Source: an uncultured Collinsella sp. (lineage in GTDB: Bacteria; Actinomycetota; Coriobacteriia; Coriobacteriales; Coriobacteriaceae). Taken from it: a stretch of DNA of 13,026 nucleotides. Location of the stretch: assembly GCA_900555955.1 (NCBI GenBank), contig USNA01000010.1, positions 1 through 13,026 of the forward strand. The letters run 5' to 3'. The notes under the pieces are model-generated. The model saw only the letters and a program-made list of their open reading frames with translations, ran no database searches and was not told the origin of the DNA. Of this stretch, positions 7,241-13,026 are shown one piece after another. How positions within the stretch are numbered: the first letter of the stretch is position 1; every line of letters begins with the position of its first letter. The position numbers and the translations under genes are program-made.

Positions 7241-7843
7241 AGACCGAGAGCCTCTTTGACATCCCCGTACACGGTCTCGCGAGCCTGGTCACCGTTGACC
7301 GACTTGAGCAGACCCTGGCCACGATAGTAGTCGACGAGCGGGCTCGTGGACTTCTCGTAGACGTCGAGACGGTTCTTGATGGTCTCGGGCTTGTCGTCGT
7401 CGCGCTGATACATCTCGCCGCCGCACTTGGGGCAGGTGGTATCGGCAGGCGCGGCAGGTACGACGCGAAGACAGACGATCGATGATGACCTCGGGGGCCA
7501 CATCGACCAGAAGGGCGCAGTCGATCTCGCGACCCATGGCGGAGAGCTCGGAATCGAGCGTCACAGCCTGGGCGGTGTTGCGCGGGAAGCCATCGAGGAT
7601 GAAGCCCTGCTGGGCGTCATCGGCGGCAAGGCGCTCCTTGACAAGGTCGATCACGAGCTGGTCGGGAACGAGCTCGCCAGCGTCCATGTACTTCTTAGCC
7701 TGAATACCAAGCTCGGTGCCACCCTTGACGGCAGCACGCAGCAGGTCGCCCGTGGAAATGTGAGCGACGCCAAACTCGGCGACGAGCTCCTGTGCGACGG
7801 TGCCCTTACCGGCACCCGGAGCTCCGAGCAATACGAGGTTCAT
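7237..7843 (-). pseudogene. adk: Adenylate kinase, frameshifted in the LID segment
   Basis: Adenylate kinase interconverts ATP plus AMP with 2 ADP and is normally essential. The first frame (from the ATG at 7843, with GAGGAGGA 6 nt upstream) has the P-loop GAPGAGKGT (7-15), the AMP-site HISTGDLLR (28-36) and FILDGFPRN, up to RRTCRAC (127-133). After C133 (codon ends at 7445) this frame turns to nonsense and ends at 7289. The correct C-terminus continues in another frame from 7443: [37 protein letters not shown] and a TGA at 7237. Joined, the parts give about 201 aa, roughly 10-15 short of the family. The missing piece would be the loop between the two CXXC pairs, so a small deletion rather than a single-base error is likely. 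An alternative is a sequencing or assembly error in GC-rich DNA. The gene lies between secY and map as usual. Confidence 0.85.
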
Positions 7844-7861
7844 GAGCAATCCTCCTCTAGC

Positions 7862-9148
7862 CTATTTAAAGAATCCATCGTAATCATACATCTTGATCTG
7901 GCCTTCGAGCTTATCGACCGTGTCGAGCACGACGCCGACCATGATGAGGATGGACGTGCCGCCAAATGCCTGGATCAGATGGTTACCCGTGAAGGAGAAG
8001 ATGATAGAAGGCACGATGGCGATGAGCGCCAAAAAGACAGCGCTGGGAAGCGTGATCTTGTTGAGCGCGTTCTTGATGTAGGCCGCGGTAGCCCTACCCG
8101 GACGGACGCCCGGAATAAAGCCACCCTGCTTCTTAAGGTTGTCGGCCGTGTCATCGGGGTTGAACACCATAGAGGTGTAGAAGTACGCGAAGAACACGAT
8201 GAGGACAACGTTAAGCACCCAGTTGAGCCAACCGGTCGAAAGCGCAGAGGCAACTGCCTGAATCCAGCCGATGCCGGGGAAGAACACGGCAATCTGAGCC
8301 GGGAAGTACAGCAGCGCCGAAGCGAAGATGATCGGCACGACGCCCGCAGTGTTGACCTTGATGGGCAGGTAGGTGGTCTGGCCACCCATCATGCGACGGC
8401 CCACGACACGCTTAGCATAGGAGACCGGGATGCGGCGCTGGCCGCGCTCAAGGAAAACGATCAGCGGGATGACCAGCAGGATGATGGCGCAGATGATCAC
8501 CATGGTGATGATGCCACCGGCATTGCCCTCGGTGCTGGAGAAGATCGCCTGCGGCAGGCCGGCCATGATGTTCGCAAAGATGATCAGCGACATGCCATTG
8601 CCGATACCGCGCTGGGTGATGAGCTCACCAATCCACATGATCAGCATGGCGCCCGCGGTGAGCGTGCCGACGATCATGAGGTCGAAGATGATCTCGGGAG
8701 CGCCGGCGCCAGTAAAGCTGATGCCGAAGCTCTTAAAGAGGAAGAGGTAACCCACGGAGTTGAGGATTGCCAGAGCCAAGGTGAGGTAACGCGAATACTG
8801 CGTAATTTTGGCCTGACCGACCTCGCCCTCGCGGGCAAGCTCATGCAGGGAAGGCACAACGGCCTGGAGCATCTGGAGGATGATCGAGCTGGTGATGTAA
8901 GGCATGATGCCCAGCGAAAACACCGACACATAGCTCAACGCGCCACCAGAGAAAAGATTCAGGAGGGCCATAGCACCTGCGGCGACCGAATTGTTATCGG
9001 TCGAGAAAAGGCCCAGCATCCCCTGGAAGGGAATGCCGGGCACAGGAACGTGCGCACCAACGCGGTACACGACGAGCATAGCTATGGTAAAAAGAATCTT
9101 TTCGCGCAGTTCTTTGATGCGGAAAGCATTCTTAAGACCATTTAGCAC
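7862..9148 (-). CDS. secY: Preprotein translocase subunit SecY, GTG start
   Basis: SecY is the ten-helix channel of the Sec translocon in the cytoplasmic membrane. The protein is 428 aa. It starts [20 protein letters not shown], with the first helix ending at [14 protein letters not shown]. The conserved loop blocks [20 protein letters not shown] and [20 protein letters not shown] are present, and the C-terminal tail ends MYDYDGFFK. Hydrophobic segments occur throughout at the expected spacing. The start is the GTG at 9148, which overlaps the end of rplO by 7 nt; the nearby ATG at 9141 is out of frame. AAAGG lies about 10 nt upstream inside rplO. adk begins 18 nt after its stop. Confidence 0.98.
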   Translation of the reverse strand: MLNGLKNAFRIKELREKILFTIAMLVVYRVGAHVPVPGIPFQGMLGLFSTDNNSVAAGAMALLNLFSGGALSYVSVFSLGIMPYITSSIILQMLQAVVPSLHELAREGEVGQAKITQYSRYLTLALAILNSVGYLFLFKSFGISFTGAGAPEIIFDLMIVGTLTAGAMLIMWIGELITQRGIGNGMSLIIFANIMAGLPQAIFSSTEGNAGGIITMVIICAIILLVIPLIVFLERGQRRIPVSYAKRVVGRRMMGGQTTYLPIKVNTAGVVPIIFASALLYFPAQIAVFFPGIGWIQAVASALSTGWLNWVLNVVLIVFFAYFYTSMVFNPDDTADNLKKQGGFIPGVRPGRATAAYIKNALNKITLPSAVFLALIAIVPSIIFSFTGNHLIQAFGGTSILIMVGVVLDTVDKLEGQIKMYDYDGFFK

Positions 9149-9591
9149 GGCAGCTCGACCTTTCCGCCGGCGGCCTCGATCTTGGCCTGCGCAGAAGCGC
9201 TGACCTTGTCGACCTTGACCGTGAACTTCTTGGTGAGCTCACCATTGCCGAGCACCTTGACGGGCTCGAACTCGCTCTTGGTGATGCGAGCGGCCTTAAG
9301 AGCGGCACCGTCGATCACAGCGCCGTCCTCGAACTTACGCTCGAGACGCTCAACGTTAACAGCGGTGTACTCGATACGACGGGGGTTGCGGAAGCCCGGA
9401 AGCTTGGGCAGGCGCATAGCCAGCGGAGTCTGGCCACCCTCGAAGCCGGCACCCTTGGTGCCGCCAGAGCGAGAGCCCTGGCCCTTCTGGCCGCGGCCAG
9501 AAGTGGTGCCGTGACCCGAAGAATTGCCACGGCCGACGCGCTTGCGGTTCTTGGTGGAACCGGGCGCGGGAGTAAGATCGTGAAGCTGCAT
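9142..9591 (-). CDS. rplO: 50S ribosomal protein L15
   Basis: L15 is a late-assembly 50S protein. It is 149 aa. The basic, glycine-rich N-terminus is typical: [20 protein letters not shown], then [18 protein letters not shown] and the [15 protein letters not shown] motif. The C-terminal globular part contains [17 protein letters not shown]. The ATG at 9591 has AGGAG 6 nt upstream, embedded in the rpmD stop region. It overlaps secY by 7 nt, which implies coupled translation. Confidence 0.98.
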   Translation of the reverse strand: MQLHDLTPAPGSTKNRKRVGRGNSSGHGTTSGRGQKGQGSRSGGTKGAGFEGGQTPLAMRLPKLPGFRNPRRIEYTAVNVERLERKFEDGAVIDGAALKAARITKSEFEPVKVLGNGELTKKFTVKVDKVSASAQAKIEAAGGKVELPC

Positions 9592-9594
9592 TTG

Positions 9595-9777
9595 CTACTC
9601 CTCTACAATCTCGACAAGGTGCTTGACCTTGAAGATCATGCCGCGGACGGACTCGTTGTCAGCAATCTCGCGAACCTCGCGGATCCTGTGGAGACCGAGG
9701 GCACGGACAGTACGGACCTGGTCCTGCTTGCAACCATTGGTGCTGCGGACCTGCTTGATCTTGATGGTGTCAGCCAT
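9595..9777 (-). CDS. rpmD: 50S ribosomal protein L30
   Basis: This is a small 50S protein of 60 aa, a normal length for the bacterial short form. The sequence begins MADTIKIKQVRSTNGCKQDQ and includes the conserved RTVRALGLHRIREVREIADN block, followed by VRGMIFKVKHLVEIVEE. It starts two bases after the rpsE stop and ends three bases before rplO, so it is embedded in the coupled rpsE-rpmD-rplO run. Confidence 0.97.
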   Translation of the reverse strand: MADTIKIKQVRSTNGCKQDQVRTVRALGLHRIREVREIADNESVRGMIFKVKHLVEIVEE

Positions 9778-9779
9778 GC

Positions 9780-10304
9780 TTAGTTCTCCTTACCGACGAA
9801 CATCTCGGAGACCGTCAGGCCACGGCGAGCCGCGACGTCCTCAGGGCTGGAGAGCTCCTTGAGGCCCTCGACGGCAGCCTTGATGATGTTGAGGCCGTTG
9901 TCGGTACCGAGGGACTTGGACAGGACGTTCTTGATGCCAGCAAGCTCGAAGAGGGGACGCACAGCGCCGCCGGCGATAACGCCGGTACCCTCGACAGCGG
10001 GCTTGATGATGATGCGGCCGGCACCAAAGTGACCGAGAACCTCGTGCGGAATGGTGCCCTGCTCGGTCACCGGCACGTGGAACATGTTCTTCTTGGCATC
10101 GAGAGACGCCTTGGAGATGGCCATGGGCACCTCAGCGGACTTGCCCATGCCAACGCCGACGTTGCCCTTGCCGTCGCCAACGACGACGAGAGCGACGAGG
10201 CTCATGCGACGACCACCCTTGACGGTCTTCGACACGCGGTTGATGTAAACGACGCGCTCCTCGAACTCGGAGGCCTCGCGCTGCTGCTTCTGATTACGAG
10301 CCAT
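9780..10304 (-). CDS. rpsE: 30S ribosomal protein S5
   Basis: S5 acts in 30S assembly, translational fidelity and mRNA unwinding at the entry tunnel. It is 174 aa. The N-terminal double-stranded RNA-binding-like domain holds [20 protein letters not shown] and [20 protein letters not shown]. The C-terminal domain holds [40 protein letters not shown] and the ARRGL motif. After GGRR, where FSF is common, this protein has MSL. The ATG at 10304 has AGGAGG about 10 nt upstream. The gap to rplR is 14 nt. Confidence 0.98.
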   Translation of the reverse strand: MARNQKQQREASEFEERVVYINRVSKTVKGGRRMSLVALVVVGDGKGNVGVGMGKSAEVPMAISKASLDAKKNMFHVPVTEQGTIPHEVLGHFGAGRIIIKPAVEGTGVIAGGAVRPLFELAGIKNVLSKSLGTDNGLNIIKAAVEGLKELSSPEDVAARRGLTVSEMFVGKEN

Positions 10305-10318
10305 GTGCTACATACCTC

Positions 10319-10687
10319 CTAGAACTCGAGACCGGCGGCACGAGCACCGTCGGCGAGGGCCTTGACGCGGCCATGGTAGATACGGCCACCACGATCGAAA
10401 GCGACCTTGGTGATGCCGGCCTCGATGGCACGCTTGCCAACGAGCTGACCGACCTTCTCCGCAGCCTCCTTGTTCGAGGTGTGGGTGCCCTTGAACTCGG
10501 CCTCGAGGGTCGAGGCAGAGACGAGCGTCAGGCTGGAGCCCTTGCTGTCGTCAATGATCTGGGCATAGATGTTGGCGTTAGTACGGGTCACGCGAAGACG
10601 CGGACGCTCGGCGGTACCCGAGACCTTGCCGCGAACACGACGCTGACGACGCTTGAGGCCTTCCAGCTTCGCCTTATGCTTGTTCAT
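10319..10687 (-). CDS. rplR: 50S ribosomal protein L18
   Basis: L18 binds 5S rRNA together with L5. It is 122 aa. The basic N-terminus is followed by [20 protein letters not shown] and ending blocks that contain [20 protein letters not shown] and [15 protein letters not shown], the family's signature C-terminus. AGGAG precedes the ATG at 10687 by about 8 nt. A strong hairpin stands in the 75-nt gap between rplF and this gene. Confidence 0.98.
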   Translation of the reverse strand: MNKHKAKLEGLKRRQRRVRGKVSGTAERPRLRVTRTNANIYAQIIDDSKGSSLTLVSASTLEAEFKGTHTSNKEAAEKVGQLVGKRAIEAGITKVAFDRGGRIYHGRVKALADGARAAGLEF

Positions 10688-10715
10688 ACGTAAACTCCTA
10701 AAAAGGTTGATCTTG

Positions 10716-10737
10716 CCAGCACCTAACGGGGTGCTGG
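10716..10737 (-). other. Hairpin between rplF and rplR
   Basis: On the minus strand CCAGCACC and GGTGCTGG form a perfect 8-bp stem with a 6-nt loop (CCGTTA). The nearest T run is five T about 10 nt further, too far for a usual terminator. It lies mid-operon in the longer-than-usual gap, so a role in mRNA processing, stability or protein binding is more likely than full termination. Confidence 0.7.
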
Positions 10738-10762
10738 TCTTATGCGAGTGAGTCGGTTACGA

Positions 10763-11299
10763 CTACTTGGCGGCCTTACCCAGCTTGCGGCGGATGTGCT
10801 CGCCAACATAGTGGATACCCTTGCCCTTGTAAGGCTCGGGAGGACGATGGCCGCGGATCTCAGCGGCGATCTGACCGACCTGCTGCTTGTTGATACCCTT
10901 GACGTTCACGTGGGTGTTGTCGGGAACCTCGAAGGTGATGCCCTCGGGAGCCTCGACGATCACGGGGTGCGAGAAGCCCAGGGAGAACTCGAGGTTCTTG
11001 CCCTTCTGCTGCACGCGGTAACCGACGCCGGCGAGCTCGAGCTTCTTCTCGAAGCCCTCGGAAACGCCAACAACCATGTTGTGGATGAGGGCGCGGGTGA
11101 GGCCGTGGCGGGCACGGGTCTCACGCTCGTCGTCGGGACGAGAAACGGTGAGGACGTTGTCCTCGACGTTGATAGCGAGCTTCTCAAAGACATCGAGCTC
11201 GAGCTGGCCCTTGGGGCCCTTGACGACAACGTTGTTGCCGTTGACTGCCACTTCGACTCCGGCGGGAATCTGGACAGGCTTATTACCGATACGAGACAC
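10763..11299 (-). CDS. rplF: 50S ribosomal protein L6, GTG start
   Basis: L6 lies near the factor-binding site and the sarcin-ricin loop of the 50S. It is 178 aa and begins [20 protein letters not shown]. The two repeated L6 domains cover about 10-82 and 90-165. The first contains [10 protein letters not shown]; the second ends with the conserved [20 protein letters not shown] signature. The start is the GTG at 11299 with GGAG 6 nt upstream; the SRIGNKP beginning fixes it. It follows rpsH by 33 nt. Confidence 0.98.
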   Translation of the reverse strand: MSRIGNKPVQIPAGVEVAVNGNNVVVKGPKGQLELDVFEKLAINVEDNVLTVSRPDDERETRARHGLTRALIHNMVVGVSEGFEKKLELAGVGYRVQQKGKNLEFSLGFSHPVIVEAPEGITFEVPDNTHVNVKGINKQQVGQIAAEIRGHRPPEPYKGKGIHYVGEHIRRKLGKAAK

Positions 11300-11332
11300 G
11301 GTGATCTCCTTTCCTTCTACCTACCGAGCGAA

Positions 11333-11731
11333 TTACCAGACGTAAGCGATGATCTCGCCGCCGACGTTGTGCTTGCGAGCATCGCGGTCGGTCATGACGC
11401 CATGGCTGGTGGAAATAATGGCGGTACCAAGGCCACCACGGACGCGGGGCATGTCGGCAACGCCGGTGTACTTACGCAGGCCCGGCTTGGAAATGCGGCG
11501 GATGCCGTTGATGACCTTAGCCTTCTTGGGACCATACTTAAGCGTGATGTGCAGAGTCTTCTGGGGAACGGTGTCCTCGACATCGTAGCCCTCGATGTAG
11601 CCCTCCTCGTGCAGAACACGAGCGATCTCGACGAGCTTCTTGCTGCTCGGCATGGAGACCGTGGCCTTGTTCACAGAGTTAGCGTTACGGATGCGCGTAA
11701 GCATATCTGCGATCGGGTCTGTAAGGTTCAT
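11333..11731 (-). CDS. rpsH: 30S ribosomal protein S8
   Basis: S8 is a primary 16S rRNA binder and, in E. coli, the autogenous repressor of the spc operon. It is 132 aa. It begins [20 protein letters not shown] and carries [20 protein letters not shown] and the C-terminal RNA-binding block [18 protein letters not shown], ending [15 protein letters not shown] lies 7-8 nt before the ATG at 11731. The gap to rpsN is 119 nt and contains a hairpin. Confidence 0.98.
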   Translation of the reverse strand: MNLTDPIADMLTRIRNANSVNKATVSMPSSKKLVEIARVLHEEGYIEGYDVEDTVPQKTLHITLKYGPKKAKVINGIRRISKPGLRKYTGVADMPRVRGGLGTAIISTSHGVMTDRDARKHNVGGEIIAYVW

Positions 11732-11772
11732 ACAGATTCTCCTTCGTTCTTGATGAACACGTGCTCTTGGTT

Positions 11773-11795
11773 CTTCGCCGCCCTTAACGGCAAAG
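11773..11795 (-). other. Hairpin between rpsN and rpsH
   Basis: On the minus strand CTTTGCCG and CGGCGAAG pair as an 8-bp stem with one G-U wobble around a 7-nt loop. It lies in the 119-nt gap between rpsN and rpsH. There is no U tract after it. It may mark a processing or regulatory site. Confidence 0.5.
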
Positions 11796-11850
11796 CCTAT
11801 TTAGCGCGTTTTCCCTGTTCCAAACTGATGCTTGAAACGCTGGTAGTGAC

Positions 11851-12036
11851 TTACCAGCTGGCCTTCTTAACGCCGGGAAGCTCGCCCTTGAGTGCAAGCT
11901 CACGGAAGCAGACACGGCACAGGCCGAACTTGCGGTACACAGAGTGCGGACGGCCGCAGCGCTGGCAGCGCGTGTACTCACGAGTAGAGAACTTCTGCTT
12001 GCGATTGCACTTGACGATCATCGATGTCTTAGCCAC
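11851..12036 (-). CDS. rpsN: 30S ribosomal protein S14, zinc-binding type (type Z)
   Basis: This is the short zinc form of S14 in the 30S head, often named rpsZ or rpsN1. It is 61 aa. The zinc ligands C24 and C27 (CQRC) and C40 and C43 (CRVC) are all present, and the ending [10 protein letters not shown] is the family's. The start is the GTG at 12036, preceded by a very strong GAGGAGGA 5 nt away. An in-frame ATG five codons later has no such site. Confidence 0.98.
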   Translation of the reverse strand: MAKTSMIVKCNRKQKFSTREYTRCQRCGRPHSVYRKFGLCRVCFRELALKGELPGVKKASW

Positions 12037-12070
12037 TTATATCCTCCTCACATAGAGTATTGTTCGCCCC

Positions 12071-12100
12071 AAGCGCCGCCCCCTTGTGGGAACGGCGCTT
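12071..12100 (-). other. Strong hairpin between rplE and rpsN
   Basis: On the minus strand, AAGCGCCGTTCCC pairs with GGGGGCGGCGCTT around an ACAA loop: 13 bp, of which two are G-U pairs. It starts 15 nt after the rplE stop. The following bases are GGGG rather than T, so it is not a standard intrinsic terminator. It could protect the rplE 3' end or mark a processing point. Confidence 0.75.
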
Positions 12101-12115
12101 ATAGGGCAGGTGAAC

Positions 12116-12673
12116 CTATTTCTTGAACGGGAAACCGAAGGCGTCCAGAAGGGCCTTGGCCTCCTCATCGGTGTTGGCGGTGGTCACGAAAGTGATGTCC
12201 ATACCACGCTGGTGATCGACGGAGTCGAAGTCGATCTCGGGGAAGATGAGCTGCTCGGTGACGCCCATGGAGAAGTTACCACGGCCGTCGAAGCTCTTGG
12301 CGGAGATGCCGCGGAAGTCGCGGATACGGGGGATCGCGACGGAGGTCAGACGATCGAAGAACTCCCACATACGGTCGCCACGCAGGGTAACCTTGCAGCC
12401 GATCGGCATACCAGCGCGCAGGCGGAAGGTAGCGATGGACTTGCGGGCACGGGTGATCATCGGCTGCTGGCCGGTGATGGCGCGCAGGTCGCGCACGGCA
12501 CCGTCGATGGCCTTGGAATCGGTAGCGGCCTCGCCGACACCCATGTTCACGACGATCTTCTCAAACTTGGGGATCATCATGACGTTCTCGTACTGGAACT
12601 TGTCCTGAAGCTGCTGCTTGACCTCGTTGTTGTACTTGGTCTTCAGACGCGGCACATACTTCTCTTCTGCCAT
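12116..12673 (-). CDS. rplE: 50S ribosomal protein L5
   Basis: L5 binds 5S rRNA and forms a bridge to the 30S near P-site tRNA. It is 185 aa. Conserved blocks are [60 protein letters not shown] and [20 protein letters not shown], then [11 protein letters not shown] and a final [20 protein letters not shown] precedes the ATG at 12673 by 7 nt. In nearly all bacteria rplX lies immediately upstream; here 353 nt without a gene reach the window edge, with a promoter-like sequence and a palindrome. Confidence 0.98.
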   Translation of the reverse strand: MAEEKYVPRLKTKYNNEVKQQLQDKFQYENVMMIPKFEKIVVNMGVGEAATDSKAIDGAVRDLRAITGQQPMITRARKSIATFRLRAGMPIGCKVTLRGDRMWEFFDRLTSVAIPRIRDFRGISAKSFDGRGNFSMGVTEQLIFPEIDFDSVDHQRGMDITFVTTANTDEEAKALLDAFGFPFKK

Positions 12674-12731
12674 TGTTCACTCCTTCTTGGGGTTTTAAGC
12701 ACGGGGCGTGGCCACGATGGGTTGTCCTCGT

Positions 12732-12794
12732 GCCTCCTGGCTGCATCCGCGCCGCTCATGGCATTTCGCGGTTTGGACTCGACGCAGCAGGAGC
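12732..12794 (-). promoter_or_regulatory. Foldable 5' leader of rplE
   Basis: In the minus-strand RNA, GCTCCTGCTGCGTC (12794-12781) can pair with GATGCAGCCAGGAGGC (12747-12732): 14 base pairs including one G-U, with two single-base bulges. A small inner stem, CCGC/GCGG, lies in the loop. It would sit between the candidate promoter and the rplE ribosome-binding site, where ribosomal-protein leaders often bind their repressor protein. Function is inferred from position only. Confidence 0.45.
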
Positions 12795-12810
12795 CGACAA
12801 AACAATCGGT

Positions 12811-12839
12811 ACTATACGCGCATTGGGTGCGTATTTCCA
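12811..12839 (-). promoter_or_regulatory. Candidate sigma70-type promoter for rplE
   Basis: On the minus strand TGGAAA (12834-12839, 4 of 6 consensus) and TATAGT (12811-12816, 5 of 6) are separated by exactly 17 bp. Transcription would begin near 12804 and give a leader of about 130 nt before rplE. The spacer has small inverted arms, TACGC/GCGTA. Found by eye. Confidence 0.45.
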
Positions 12840-12887
12840 GAAAAACCTCGTCTGCCTGCACAACTCCACAACTCCCCCGCACATATT

Positions 12888-12970
12888 GATCCCTTGGGGA
12901 CGGAGGAAAACGGATCACTTGGGTCGCCTGGCCCCCTGAGTGATCCGTTTTCCTCCGTCCCCAAGGGATC
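12888..12970. repeat. Perfect 32-bp inverted repeat, REP/MITE-like
   Basis: Arms at 12888-12919 and 12939-12970 are exact reverse complements over 32 bp, with a 19-nt GC-rich centre. The left arm begins GATCCCTTGGGGACGG and ends GGATCACT. No T run follows on either strand, so it is not an intrinsic terminator. The GGGGACGG/CCGTCCCC core resembles dispersed palindromes linked to REP-associated (IS200-like) transposases in other bacteria. No flanking target duplication is evident. Confidence 0.85.
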
Positions 12971-13026
12971 AAAATGGAAGTTGCGGTGAAATAGTTCCTG
13001 GCTGACCGCCCGTCAGGCTTATCTGG

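Larger units (their letters stand above)
12674..13026. other. Non-coding stretch upstream of rplE
   Basis: These 353 nt contain no supportable gene. I read the minus-strand frames toward rplE and found no L24 (rplX) ending; the open frames are short and without family resemblance. The stretch holds, from rplE outward, the rplE ribosome-binding site, a foldable leader (12732-12794), a candidate promoter (12811-12839) and a perfect inverted repeat (12888-12970). Beyond 12971 I see only a small imperfect hairpin, CTGAC/GTCAG. Confidence 0.8.

Noticed and set aside
7427..9145. Plus-strand open frame of 572 codons opposite secY and adk
   Set aside because: It is antisense to intact secY, its Asp/His/Gly-rich sequence is typical of a mirror frame of GC-rich codons, and it matches no family.
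10742..12055. Plus-strand open frame of 437 codons opposite rplF, rpsH and rpsN
   Set aside because: Same pattern of antisense low-complexity translation; the real genes are on the minus strand.
12888..12970. Large palindrome as a bidirectional terminator
   Set aside because: Neither strand has a run of T after the stem.
12643..12972. Minus-strand open frame of 109 codons overlapping the start of rplE
   Set aside because: It begins inside the palindrome, runs through the leader and overlaps rplE in another frame; it shows no similarity to L24 or any other family.

Overview
All recognisable genes lie on the minus strand, so the biological reading direction runs from position 13026 down to 1. 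The window holds the second half of the spc ribosomal-protein operon, then the alpha operon, then three flanking genes. In transcription order: rplE, rpsN (zinc type), rpsH, rplF, rplR, rpsE, rpmD, rplO, secY, adk, map, infA, rpmJ, rpsM, rpsK, rpsD, rpoA, rplQ, truA, a glycosyltransferase-like gene, argR. The GC-rich coding DNA, the four-cysteine S14 and L36, the zinc-less S4, the long Ala/Lys/Glu tail on L17 and the truA neighbour fit a Gram-positive high-GC lineage. The protein sequences look most like Coriobacteriia (Collinsella or a relative). That assignment is made from memory of the families and was not tested by a search.

Region 12674-13026 has no gene. It holds a perfect 32-bp inverted repeat, a plausible sigma70-type promoter and a structured leader before rplE. 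rplX, which normally abuts rplE, is not visible. Region 7862-12673 is a tight ribosomal-protein and secY run with short gaps or overlaps. Three of its gaps hold strong hairpins without a U tract. Region 6452-7843 holds adk and map, coupled by an ATGA overlap. adk is broken by a frameshift exactly in its cysteine-containing LID segment. Region 6220-6451, between map and infA, contains a nested palindrome of about 130 bp and a candidate infA promoter. Region 2794-6219 is the infA-rpmJ-rpsM-rpsK-rpsD-rpoA-rplQ unit, closed by a textbook intrinsic terminator with a UUCG loop. Region 1-2751 carries truA, a GT2-like protein lacking the DXD motif, and argR with possible ARG boxes and its own terminator.

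Together the genes encode ribosome assembly (L5 to L17), the core of the Sec translocon (SecY), N-terminal protein processing (Map), translation initiation (IF1), the alpha subunit of RNA polymerase, tRNA pseudouridylation (TruA), adenylate balance (Adk) and arginine regulation (ArgR). I found no convincing novel defence, mobile or biosynthetic system. The unusual content is in the non-coding DNA (palindromes, hairpins, the break before rplE), the disrupted adk and the degenerate glycosyltransferase.
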